Positions 1 through 6,860 of a stretch of 62,953 nucleotides of DNA are shown piece after piece. The notes beneath the pieces are model-generated. The model searched no databases and had not been told where the DNA came from. It saw only the letters and a program-made list of their open reading frames with translations. Numbering within the stretch: the first letter of the stretch is position 1; every line of letters begins with the position of its first letter. Made by a program: the position numbers and the translations under genes. The stretch is from CAZBAF01 sp964490245. Its GTDB lineage: Bacteria > Patescibacteriota > Saccharimonadia > Saccharimonadales > JACDBH01. The stretch is from the NCBI GenBank assembly GCA_964490245.1, contig CAZBAF010000007.1, positions 1 through 62,953 on the forward strand. Direction: 5' to 3'.

Positions 1-425
1 TGAAAGTTCTTTAAATAACCGTTGGCCGTCCCGCCTGCCACCCAGGCAAGAATCACGGTCGCGGCCCCCACGGCGACAGCGCTTAGTTGCTGTAGGTCCT
101 CGTTCTCTGCAGACTTTTGGGCGGTTCTTTGCTGAACCTGTTCTAATGAAGGTATCGTAAATGTATAAGCCGGTGTGCCGTCATCCTGGGCACTGGTATA
201 GATCGGTGTCGCGTCAAACAAGAGCGAACAGGCGTCAGGCACATGGTCCAGCACCTGACCCTCATTGCCAGCCGCTACCTGACGGCAGGCGGCGGCTTCT
301 TCTGATACTATTGCCGGATCCAACGGCTTAACAAACACTTCATTTGCTTCATGCGCAAACAAGCCGGCCGCGCCCAGTCCAGCTCCCAATGCAACTGTCC
401 GTCTCATCATCTGCATTTTTCCCAT
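1..425 (-). CDS. Membrane-anchored hypothetical protein, cut by the left edge
   Basis: An open frame on the minus strand starts at ATG 425 (MGKMQMMRRTVALG) and runs off the left edge with 141 residues visible. The N-terminus has two arginines followed by a hydrophobic stretch (about residues 10-24), which could be a membrane anchor or a Tat-type signal, although the strict SRRxFLK pattern is absent. A second hydrophobic stretch (LSAVAVGAATVILAWVAGG) lies near the visible end. A TGGTATAAA box (extended -10) sits at 440-432, six bases before the ATG, so the transcript would be leaderless. An alternative start is ATG 416. I do not recognise the family, and the function is unknown. Confidence 0.6.
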   Translation of the reverse strand, partial: MGKMQMMRRTVALGAGLGAAGLFAHEANEVFVKPLDPAIVSEEAAACRQVAAGNEGQVLDHVPDACSLLFDATPIYTSAQDDGTPAYTFTIPSLEQVQQRTAQKSAENEDLQQLSAVAVGAATVILAWVAGGTANGYLKNF

Positions 426-431
426 TACACT

Positions 432-440
432 TTTATACCA
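432..440 (-). promoter_or_regulatory. Extended -10 promoter of the left-edge gene
   Basis: On the minus strand TGGTATAAA (TGn plus TATAAA) ends six bases before ATG 425. Transcription would begin at or next to the start codon. No clear -35 was seen, which is usual for extended -10 promoters. Confidence 0.45.
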
Positions 441-475
441 TACTTTTGCATATTATTAAATTAGTTTATGACGCC

Positions 476-1165
476 TTAAATACCGAAATGCTGCCCTCTC
501 AGACTGCGCACCAACGGAGACAAGGCTTCAGCCAGCTGGCTGGCGCCTTGCACCTGTACGATCGCCGCCGGGCTGTTGTGTGCCAGGAGCTTCAGCAGCT
601 TGATATGGTTTTTATCAAAACCGCCGTTCTGATCCGGCACAAACAGTCCCGCCTCATAGTCAAAGGTAAACTTCTCTGACGGGTTAAGCGCATTACCCCT
701 GGCATCTTTAGAAAAATCCGGCACATGGCCCATGAGCTGCAACAGGCGCATCGAAAACGACACCTCCACCAGCCCGATTGATATCTGCGGATGGTGCAGC
801 GCCGCGAGTGATTCCTGCAACGCCGTAAAGTACTCCTGGCCCGCAGTGTCCTCTAAAACTTTGTCGCAGATTTTAAGCATCAGATAAGCTGCATTTGTAC
901 GCTCCAGGTCTTTTACGATATTCCCGTAATGACTAACCAGCCGCGCAGACACCAAAGTGCCGATATCACCCCTGCCCTTTATAAAATGCAGCTCGCTGAC
1001 GCTGAACAGCTCGATCCCGCCAGCCAGCTTGCTCTTGGCTTTGCGTACCCCTTTGGCTATGACATTGATCCTGCCATAATCTTCAGTTAAAAAGGTCATG
1101 ATCCGGTCAGCTTCGCCATAGTCAGTCCGGCGCAGAATAATACCCCGGGTTCTTAAATGTTTCAT
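476..1165 (-). CDS. recO: DNA repair protein RecO
   Basis: RecO anneals single strands and loads RecA on SSB-coated DNA together with RecR (and RecF) in gap repair. The 229 residues match the family length. The N-terminal OB fold carries the typical opening RGIILRRTDYGEADRIMTFLT and the run GRINVIAKGVRKAKSKLAGGIELFS; a helical domain follows. The zinc-binding cysteines found in some RecO proteins are not evident. The ATG at 1165 overlaps the stop of the upstream receiver-domain gene by four bases, so the two are probably co-translated. The product call is firm; a functional link to the receiver domain is not established. Confidence 0.9.
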   Translation of the reverse strand: MKHLRTRGIILRRTDYGEADRIMTFLTEDYGRINVIAKGVRKAKSKLAGGIELFSVSELHFIKGRGDIGTLVSARLVSHYGNIVKDLERTNAAYLMLKICDKVLEDTAGQEYFTALQESLAALHHPQISIGLVEVSFSMRLLQLMGHVPDFSKDARGNALNPSEKFTFDYEAGLFVPDQNGGFDKNHIKLLKLLAHNSPAAIVQVQGASQLAEALSPLVRSLRGQHFGI

Positions 1166-1548
1166 TGCACCCTGGCAGGCACCAGACTGTCGATACGCTG
1201 CGCTAACTTTTTTAGAGTGGTTTTTGGCTTATACAGGTAAGCGGCCAGCCCCAGGCCGCGCATCATCTCGTCGCTTACCACTGCATGATCGCGCGGGATG
1301 CGCGTCAGCAAAACGGCCGGGATTGTCTGCCAGTCGCCATACGACCTGAACTCGTACAAAAATTCGATACCGCTGTGTGCGGGCAGCAAGAGCTCGGTCA
1401 GTACAATATCGGGCCTGTGTGTATCCGCCTGATTAATGGCACTTTGCGCATTGCGGCACCAGGCAATCCGGTGGCCGGCCCGCCCTAAAAAGGCGCAATA
1501 CTGCCTGGCCAGAATGGGATTTGGTTCAACCAGCAAAATATCTGCCAT
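1162..1548 (-). CDS. Degenerate response-regulator receiver (pseudo-receiver)
   Basis: A stand-alone receiver fold of 128 residues with no output domain. The pattern is clear (DILLVEPNP, RPDIVLTELLLPAHSG, AVLLTR, YLYKPK), but the residues that carry out phosphotransfer are altered. The phosphoacceptor aspartate is Glu52, and the acidic pair after strand 1 is Glu8-Pro9. Thr82 and Lys107 are kept. By family knowledge, Glu at the phosphosite often mimics the phosphorylated state, so a constitutive or phosphorylation-independent role is inferred. It lies between the degenerate kinase-like gene (nine bases upstream) and recO (four-base overlap). Confidence 0.75.
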   Translation of the reverse strand: MADILLVEPNPILARQYCAFLGRAGHRIAWCRNAQSAINQADTHRPDIVLTELLLPAHSGIEFLYEFRSYGDWQTIPAVLLTRIPRDHAVVSDEMMRGLGLAAYLYKPKTTLKKLAQRIDSLVPARVQ

Positions 1549-1557
1549 GCCGGCGCC

Positions 1558-2274
1558 CTACACAATACTCAGCTGCCGACTTGGCGTTAAGGTTGCAGCC
1601 AGCCCGGATAAACCATGTAGCCGCGATGCATACATCGGCGCCTGCATACAAGCAAACAAGGCATCAGCAATAAGGACGGCCGCACCCGCCCCGCCGTCAA
1701 AGGCGGCAAAAGGCTGACGGCTCCGACCCTTCAGTGCCCGGGCTTGCCTGAGCGACGAAGCATCCAGACCGTTAATCGCACCATATGCCCCCGCACTGAT
1801 ACCCTTGCCCGTGCGGCGAAGCGCCAGCTTGACGAGCGGTTTTTTGACATCGGCCTGAACAGCGGCATCAATAAAGCCCTGACCCAGACTCCCAAGCGCC
1901 GTCTCAACGGCACGACGATGAGCCATAACCGGCCCGTACCTTCCGCTGATTTCAAGCTCGAGACGACAATCATGAACCCGGGCATACTCCCACAGCGATT
2001 GGGCGGCATCGTAAAGCACCGCGCTCAGGGACACCGGCTCCAGCTCCAGTTCCTGTTGCACGCCCAGTTCTGTACTGAGCAGATAGCCGTCAATTAACTG
2101 CAGGGCTGCCCGCGCCGTGACCTGTATATCCTGCTGCGCCTGTTGAGCCTGCGCCCGGTCATCGGCCGGATCGAGTAACTCGGCGGCATGCGCGATCTGC
2201 AAAAAAGGCAGCCTGACCTGCTCGGCCAAACCGGCAAACAGTTCAGAAGCTGTCGTGTCGCGTGTGTGCGTCAA
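1558..2274 (-). CDS. Degenerate histidine-kinase-like protein
   Basis: 238 residues resembling the dimerisation and ATPase core of a sensor kinase without any membrane segment. The H-box, normally HELRTPL, reads EQVRLPF (residues 18-24), so the phosphoaccepting histidine is Glu18. The ATPase part (from about residue 75) keeps its outline, including a remnant of the glycine-rich region (FDGGAGAAVLIADALF, near 203-217), but the N-box asparagine that binds magnesium is missing (AVETALGSLGQGFIDAA). Catalysis is therefore unlikely. The start is TTG 2274 behind a G-rich stretch; no ATG lies nearby in frame. It pairs with the pseudo-receiver directly downstream. Confidence 0.6.
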   Translation of the reverse strand: MTHTRDTTASELFAGLAEQVRLPFLQIAHAAELLDPADDRAQAQQAQQDIQVTARAALQLIDGYLLSTELGVQQELELEPVSLSAVLYDAAQSLWEYARVHDCRLELEISGRYGPVMAHRRAVETALGSLGQGFIDAAVQADVKKPLVKLALRRTGKGISAGAYGAINGLDASSLRQARALKGRSRQPFAAFDGGAGAAVLIADALFACMQAPMYASRLHGLSGLAATLTPSRQLSIV

Positions 2275-2320
2275 CCGTATGTTACCCCCGTAATCTTATA
2301 CTACATTGTAGCACGTGAGC

Positions 2321-2974
2321 TTATGGGGTAAACGAAAACTCTTCCAGTATTTTGGCAAAATCCGTCCGGTAGTCCTGCCCCTCGGTCCAGATCTTTATCG
2401 TCTTGTCGCGCAGCGGTAGTAGCACCATCACGCCCTGTTTGCGTGATTCTATCTCGCCCTCCAGGCGCATGCCCAGCACACTGTCAACTTTGGGGGCACG
2501 GTATGCCGATGCCCGCACGCTACCCGACCGTACACTGCTGTCAAACGACTTAACGGCGGCATCATAGGCCGTATTCTGTACCTCAAAGCGCAGTGCAAAG
2601 TTGTTTTCTCTGACCGAAGTCGAAGGCACAAAGTCAGGGTGTCCATAGCCGCTGACCGGCGTGTTACCCCTGCCCGACTCGTCTATGTAACTGCTCCAGT
2701 TTTTGGGATACGAGATATTGAGCGATCCATAGGTTGAAGGCCCCTGATACGTACGGTACGGCAGCTTTGAGGCTTCAGCAAATTCGGCATCTTTCCTCAG
2801 CGCAACGGTTTCTTCGGTTGCCGCCACCGCCTCGGCAATTTTGGCGTCAACATTGTTTTTATATTCCTGCCGCCCGGCAAAAGCCCAAGTACCAAAAATC
2901 AGCGAAAACAGTAAAAGCGCACTGACCACGGCTAATGGTACGAGCAATGAGCCCCGCTCATCAAGCTTATTCAT
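2321..2974 (-). CDS. Single-pass membrane protein with an extracytoplasmic domain
   Basis: 217 residues. A short charged start is followed by one membrane segment (about 10-33, LLVPLAVVSALLLFSLIFGTW), a helical linker rich in Ala and Glu, and a domain beginning near residue 75 (PYRTYQGPSTYGSLNISYPKNW). That opening resembles PsbP-like or similar lipoprotein beta domains, but the similarity is weak. The predicted topology puts the C-terminal domain outside. A TATATT-like -10 box lies upstream near 3030-3040. The function is unknown. Confidence 0.6.
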   Translation of the reverse strand: MNKLDERGSLLVPLAVVSALLLFSLIFGTWAFAGRQEYKNNVDAKIAEAVAATEETVALRKDAEFAEASKLPYRTYQGPSTYGSLNISYPKNWSSYIDESGRGNTPVSGYGHPDFVPSTSVRENNFALRFEVQNTAYDAAVKSFDSSVRSGSVRASAYRAPKVDSVLGMRLEGEIESRKQGVMVLLPLRDKTIKIWTEGQDYRTDFAKILEEFSFTP

Positions 2975-3175
2975 AAGCGTAATGGTAGCACATTCAGGTC
3001 ATGAGCGTGAAGTGCAGAGTCGCCAGGATAAATAATATAGCAGACGTTGTTGTTTTTACCGCGGTGCCGGATCAAGACAAGGCGGCAGGCAGCGCTCTTT
3101 AGGCTAAGTGTTGCCGATAAAGCAACAAAACCGTTCACGAACCCCTGCCGCCCGGCCCGGCCGGATTTACCCGCT

Positions 3176-3757
3176 TTACTCTGCCCCGTCCGTACCCTTA
3201 TACAAATACAGATACATCCCGTTTATCTCGCGCACCGGCCTCTTGCCCGGTATCTTAAATGCAAAACTGACAACCCTGACCCCGTTAGCACCAGGACGTG
3301 CTGCAGTACCCTTGTGATGGCCGCTAGTGGCCTGCCTGGTGCTTATAGGATTGACAAAATTACCTATTTCTTGAGTAATTTTTTTATGCAATTTAGACAT
3401 ATACGGATCCAGCAAAAACACATAAATACCGTCGCATGGCGGCAGCACATGCCGCCAATAATTGCCCCACCTTACACTGACCAGGCCACGATACCTAAGC
3501 AAAGCCAGCTTACTGTAGAGCACCAGCAAAGGGTTAAGCTCATACCCGATCGCCCGTACGCCCTGCTGCGCGGCCGCCCTAAGCATACGACCGTCGCCAC
3601 TGCCCAGCTCAACCAGCGTCTGGCCGGGCTTAAGATCCAACAGCTTTAGCGCATCGGCCTTACGGCTGCTGAGTGTCGGCAAAAACGGCGCCCCGAACAA
3701 AATAACAAAACTAAAGATCATCACCAGCGCCGTCCCGGCCAGAATCAGCCACGTCAT
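3176..3757 (-). CDS. Membrane-anchored class I SAM-dependent methyltransferase
   Basis: 193 residues. An N-terminal membrane segment (about 3-27) precedes a Rossmann methyltransferase core with motif I VELGSGDGRML (near residues 50-60) and a motif II-like acidic end YELNP. The stretch PPCDGIYVFLLDPYMSKL fits motif IV. The C-terminal third (ISTRQATSGHHKGTAARPGANG) is basic and low in pattern, and may be a loop or a lineage-specific insertion. The substrate cannot be told from the sequence. The gene lies 12 bases downstream of xseB on the same strand and is probably the last gene of that operon. Confidence 0.7.
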   Translation of the reverse strand: MTWLILAGTALVMIFSFVILFGAPFLPTLSSRKADALKLLDLKPGQTLVELGSGDGRMLRAAAQQGVRAIGYELNPLLVLYSKLALLRYRGLVSVRWGNYWRHVLPPCDGIYVFLLDPYMSKLHKKITQEIGNFVNPISTRQATSGHHKGTAARPGANGVRVVSFAFKIPGKRPVREINGMYLYLYKGTDGAE

Positions 3758-3769
3758 ACGGTATGTCCG

Positions 3770-3970
3770 CTATGCATCAAAAGATTGTTTTAGCTTTTTA
3801 ATGGTGTTTTCGGTTTGTTGCAGGTTTGCTTTCAGTTCTTTGGCGATCTTTAATCCACGCTCATACTCGGCGCCGGCTTTATCTATGTCGACGTCGTCAG
3901 ACTCAAACCATTCAATAATTGCCTCCAGCTCCGCCTGAAGTTCTGCGACTGTTTTCTTTTGTGTACTCAT
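3770..3970 (-). CDS. xseB: Exodeoxyribonuclease VII small subunit
   Basis: 66 residues, a typical XseB coiled-coil hairpin (VAELQAELEAIIEWFESDDV, then AGAEYERGLKIAKELKANLQ). XseB subunits decorate the XseA coiled coil to make exonuclease VII, which degrades single-stranded DNA to short oligonucleotides. The start overlaps the xseA stop by four bases, a common translational coupling for this pair. Confidence 0.88.
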   Translation of the reverse strand: MSTQKKTVAELQAELEAIIEWFESDDVDIDKAGAEYERGLKIAKELKANLQQTENTIKKLKQSFDA

Positions 3971-5079
3971 TTGCCTGCCTTTTCTTCTGCGTTAATTATA
4001 CCGTCTGCAAGTTCTATGGTCAGCTTTGCACCGGCATCAACCTGTGCAGCAGACCGCACTACCCGGCCGCTCAGGCGGGTTATGCTGTAGCCGCGCTGCA
4101 AAATAGCCTGCGGACTCAGCGCCTCAAGCGTGCGCAGCAAACCGGCGCTTTTTTCGATACAGTGTCTCACCGATGACGCCACGCTTTGATGCAGCCGGTC
4201 AACCGCCCTACTCGCAGCCTCTAACGAATCCTGCACCGATGCCAGCGCGGCCCGGTGCAAATCCTGCTCCATGCCGGCAGCAGCGCGCAGCACTGCCGCA
4301 CGATCCGGCACCAGCAGCTCGGCGGCATTGCTGGGGGTACTGGCATGCCCGTCTGCCGCCAGCTCGGCCAGCGACACGTCAACTTCGTGCCCGATTGCGA
4401 CCATAGTCGGGACACGGCTGGCAGCCACGGCCCGCACCACCTGTTCGGTACTGAACGCCTGCAGATCATCGGCACTGCCGCCGCCGCGTATTATCACCAG
4501 TACATCGGCAATGTCCGCCTGTTTATTAAACCATTCTATTGCCCGCACAATCTGTCCCGGGGCTGCCTCGCCCTGCACCTGCACATCGGCCAGCTCTATG
4601 TCGATACCGCCCCAGCGCGCGCCCAATACTTTTACAAAATCCCTATACGCTGCCGATTCGCCGGACGTCACCAGCGCAATCCGCTGGGGCGGATACGGCA
4701 ACGGCCGCTTGCGCTCGGCCGCAAACAGACCCTCTTGCTCCAGCTTTTGCCGCAGCAGGTCCGATGCTTTCTTTATGCTGCCTTCACCGCTGAACTGCAG
4801 ACTCTGCAGATTAAGACTAAAGCCAAACTGCGGATGCAAGCGCGGCGCTGCCATAACACGCACCTTCATGCCGTCCTCGACCGGTGCCGGCAACATATAC
4901 ACCGTACCAAAACAGCGCAGCTTGGCGCTCTCGTCTGCTATATCAAAATACACCCAGCGGTTTTTACTGACCTTAAAGTTCAGTACCTCGCCCTCTATCT
5001 CGACCGCCGGATATGCAAACTCCAGCGTCTGATTAAGCAGCGCGACAAAATCGCTAGGTGTCAATACGGGGAGATTCAT
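3967..5079 (-). CDS. xseA: Exodeoxyribonuclease VII large subunit
   Basis: 370 residues, shorter than the roughly 450 of E. coli XseA. An N-terminal OB fold (about 8-100) is followed by the catalytic domain with RIALVTSGESAAYRDF, the segment VLVIIRGGGSADDLQAF and VPTMVAIGHEVDVSLAELAAD, and a helical C-terminus that ends with the family signature ILQRGYSITR. The middle coiled coil is short, which fits a compact genome. Its 5' end overlaps the YbhN-like gene by 26 bases, so the flippase-like gene, xseA, xseB and the methyltransferase form one operon. Confidence 0.9.
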   Translation of the reverse strand: MNLPVLTPSDFVALLNQTLEFAYPAVEIEGEVLNFKVSKNRWVYFDIADESAKLRCFGTVYMLPAPVEDGMKVRVMAAPRLHPQFGFSLNLQSLQFSGEGSIKKASDLLRQKLEQEGLFAAERKRPLPYPPQRIALVTSGESAAYRDFVKVLGARWGGIDIELADVQVQGEAAPGQIVRAIEWFNKQADIADVLVIIRGGGSADDLQAFSTEQVVRAVAASRVPTMVAIGHEVDVSLAELAADGHASTPSNAAELLVPDRAAVLRAAAGMEQDLHRAALASVQDSLEAASRAVDRLHQSVASSVRHCIEKSAGLLRTLEALSPQAILQRGYSITRLSGRVVRSAAQVDAGAKLTIELADGIINAEEKAGK

Positions 5080-6130
5080 TTTCTATGGTTTTTAAGTCCG
5101 GCCCGCCGCTTTTGAGTACCTTGCTATAAAAGTAATACCCGACCGGCAGGAACAAAAGCATGCTTAAGATGCGGTACAGCACCGTAGCCGACAGTGCCAG
5201 ACCGCGGGCCACCCCCACGCTCGCCAGCGTCGCCGTCATCAGCCCCTCATAGACACCCACACCGCCCGGCAGGATAGCGATCAACCCGGCAAAGTTGGCA
5301 ATCGCATAGGCCAGAATAAGCGCCCCCGGATTAATAAGGGTCCCAAACGCCACATACACTACATAAATCGTAATAATCTCGGCCACGTTAAACAGCAACA
5401 TCCACCAGAACAGCCGCCTGACAAGCGCAATGTTACGCGTCAGCGCCTTGTAGTCCTCATGCATATTCTCCAGTGTGCTCTCGACCCTCTGCATATTGAT
5501 AATTTCGTGCTTTTTGGTGATGCGAAACAGCCGAAACAGCGCATTCAGGCCCTTTGGCAGCCAGCTTACAAAAGCCTTGATACGCGTAGCCTTGCCGATA
5601 ATAAATATACCTACCCCCGTACCGAATAAAGTCGTAAAGATAATTGCCGAGCTAATAAAAATCACCAGTCCGTTTGTATCATGACTAAGAGCCAGCAGAA
5701 ACACACCCACCAGCAACAACAACAGAAACGACAGAAACGTCAGCGCAAAGCGTAATATTTGCGCCAGCGTACTCTTGGCGGTGCTTATCCCTGATCGTTT
5801 CAGACGCAGCGACAGATAACTGAACCCGCTTATTCCGCCGCTGGGGAATACGCTGTTCACAAAGTTCAGCTCCAGCGCGATCTTATAGGCTGTTTTGATG
5901 TCGATCCGGCTGTTATTGGCATCAAAAAAGTCCTTATACAGTCTGGCAATGGCATAAAAGCTCACCAGCTTAGCCGGTATCAACAAGGCCAAAACCCAAA
6001 TCTGCAAAGTAGCCAGCTGCTGCAGCGCCTCAACAATCTGCTCGCGCGAAATAACAATCAAGACCGCCAAAGCCACAAACGTCGCTATATTCAGCCAAAA
6101 CTTCACATCACGTATAAGGTGTCTATTCAT
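5054..6130 (-). CDS. YbhN / LPG-synthase-like integral membrane protein
   Basis: 358 residues with about eight membrane segments. The pattern FPSGGISGFSYLSLRLKRSG and the late AILPGGVGVYEGLMTATL are typical of the UPF0104 / lysylphosphatidylglycerol synthase transmembrane family. The soluble aminoacyl-transferase domain of MprF is absent, so lipid or polyprenyl-lipid transport is more likely than lysyl transfer; this is inference. A TATAAT box (6147-6142) lies 11 bases before ATG 6130 and drives the gene leftward, divergent from the Cas2/PaaX-like gene. The palindrome at 6171-6202 lies at this promoter's -35 side. Confidence 0.75.
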   Translation of the reverse strand: MNRHLIRDVKFWLNIATFVALAVLIVISREQIVEALQQLATLQIWVLALLIPAKLVSFYAIARLYKDFFDANNSRIDIKTAYKIALELNFVNSVFPSGGISGFSYLSLRLKRSGISTAKSTLAQILRFALTFLSFLLLLLVGVFLLALSHDTNGLVIFISSAIIFTTLFGTGVGIFIIGKATRIKAFVSWLPKGLNALFRLFRITKKHEIINMQRVESTLENMHEDYKALTRNIALVRRLFWWMLLFNVAEIITIYVVYVAFGTLINPGALILAYAIANFAGLIAILPGGVGVYEGLMTATLASVGVARGLALSATVLYRILSMLLFLPVGYYFYSKVLKSGGPDLKTIENESPRIDT

Positions 6131-6141
6131 AAATTAACTCA

Positions 6142-6147
6142 ATTATA
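6142..6147 (-). promoter_or_regulatory. -10 box of the ybhN-like/xseA/xseB operon
   Basis: A perfect TATAAT on the minus strand, 11 bases upstream of ATG 6130. The matching -35 window (about 6165-6170) directly abuts the palindrome at 6171-6202, so a protein bound there could affect this promoter as well as the divergent one. Confidence 0.5.
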
Positions 6148-6170
6148 CGGCATTACCGCCTAATAATTCA

Positions 6171-6202
6171 GGAATAGCTCTGACGGCCGCTAAAGTTATT
6201 CC
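6171..6202. repeat. 32-bp palindrome, copy 1 (putative operator)
   Basis: An imperfect palindrome with right arm AAAGTTATTCC and centre CGGCCG. It matches copy 2 (6787-6818) at 29 of 32 positions, and the last 19 bases plus the following T are identical. It ends three bases before the TGATATACT promoter box of the Cas2/PaaX-like gene. The position fits an operator; a transposon end is a weaker alternative. Confidence 0.8.
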
Positions 6203-6203
6203 T

Positions 6204-6211
6204 GATATACT
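6204..6211 (+). promoter_or_regulatory. Extended -10 promoter of the Cas2/PaaX-like gene
   Basis: TGATATACT (starting at T6203) is a TGn-TATACT extended -10 ending seven bases before ATG 6219. Transcription would start at or next to the start codon, giving a leaderless message. The palindrome covers the region just upstream, where a repressor would block RNA polymerase. Confidence 0.6.
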
Positions 6212-6218
6212 CAAACAT

Positions 6219-6809
6219 ATGGGACGTAATAATGAGACGAGCGCCCTTGTCGACGGGCTGCTCAAGGCACTTGCGGGCGGCATCATACTTAGTGCGGCCA
6301 TCACAGCACCCAATTCAATTCAGGTGCTCGACAAGCCTTTGCAGCATTTTTTAGAAAGGCTCGATAAGCGCGAGCGCGAAAGAGAGCTTAAGCGACTTGC
6401 TGCCTACATGCGCAAACGCGGCCTCATACGCGGCACCTACGAACACGGCCTGATCATAACGAAAGCTGGCCGGCAACGCGCCAAAAAGGATGCTGCGGAC
6501 AAACTTACAATCGCCCAGCCAAAGGAGTGGGATAAGAGCTGGCGTCTCGTGCTCTTTGACATCCCCGAAACCAAACGCGATGCCCGCGCTGCACTCACAA
6601 ACATGCTGCGATCACTGGGTTTCCAGCTGCTTCAGCAAAGCGTCTGGATACACCCCTTCCCCTGCCGCGAACAAGTCGAAACATTATGCGTTCGTTATGG
6701 CGTTGCGCAATGGGTAAGCTATATCGAAACTTCCCACATAGATCACGACCATATCCTACAAAAACGCTTTGCAGCAGTTTTCCGTGGGAATAACTTTGGC
6801 GGCCGCTAA
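6219..6809 (+). CDS. Cas2-like / PaaX-like DNA-binding protein with N-terminal membrane segment
   Basis: 196 residues. Residues about 8-35 are hydrophobic (LVDGLLKALAGGIILSAAI) and may insert in the membrane. Residues about 45-90 form a winged-helix-like unit (RELKRLAAYMRKRGLIRGTY, then LIITKAGRQRAKK). Residues about 105-175 form a Cas2-like ferredoxin fold (WRLVLFDIPETKRDARAALT, LRSLGFQLLQQSVWIHPFPC). This order matches PaaX-type repressors and the family in candidate-phyla bacteria often labelled Cas2. There is no cas1, CRISPR array or other cas operon here. The stop codon lies inside palindrome copy 2, and copy 1 lies at the promoter. Autoregulation is inferred. Confidence 0.7.
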   Translation: MGRNNETSALVDGLLKALAGGIILSAAITAPNSIQVLDKPLQHFLERLDKRERERELKRLAAYMRKRGLIRGTYEHGLIITKAGRQRAKKDAADKLTIAQPKEWDKSWRLVLFDIPETKRDARAALTNMLRSLGFQLLQQSVWIHPFPCREQVETLCVRYGVAQWVSYIETSHIDHDHILQKRFAAVFRGNNFGGR

Positions 6810-6818
6810 AGTTATTCC
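6787..6818. repeat. 32-bp palindrome, copy 2 (overlaps the gene end)
   Basis: Nearly perfect dyad: arms GGAATAACTTT and AAAGTTATTCC around GCGGCCGC, with only one G-T pair breaking symmetry. It encodes the last residues (GNNFGGR) and the stop of the Cas2/PaaX-like gene, and it lies upstream of two TATACT boxes that serve the TRM11-like gene. As RNA it would also form a strong hairpin and could act as a weak terminator. Confidence 0.85.
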
Positions 6819-6828
6819 TATTTGGGAC

Positions 6829-6852
6829 TGGTATACTTGGGGCTGATATACT
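6829..6852 (+). promoter_or_regulatory. Two extended -10 boxes before the TRM11-like gene
   Basis: TGGTATACT (6829-6837) and TGATATACT (6844-6852) are both TGn-TATACT. The second ends eight bases before ATG 6861, again giving a nearly leaderless transcript, and is the same nine-base box as upstream of the Cas2/PaaX-like gene. Both lie downstream of palindrome copy 2. Confidence 0.5.
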
Positions 6853-6860
6853 AATTACTA

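Noticed and set aside
4255..5115. Long open frame on the plus strand (286 codons) antisense to xseA
   Set aside because: The minus strand encodes a clear XseA; the antisense frame has biased, Arg/Gln/His-rich composition and no family pattern.
6171..6818. Insertion sequence with terminal inverted repeats
   Set aside because: The repeats are direct copies of one palindrome, the second overlaps the gene's stop codon, no target duplication is evident, and the protein lacks transposase motifs.
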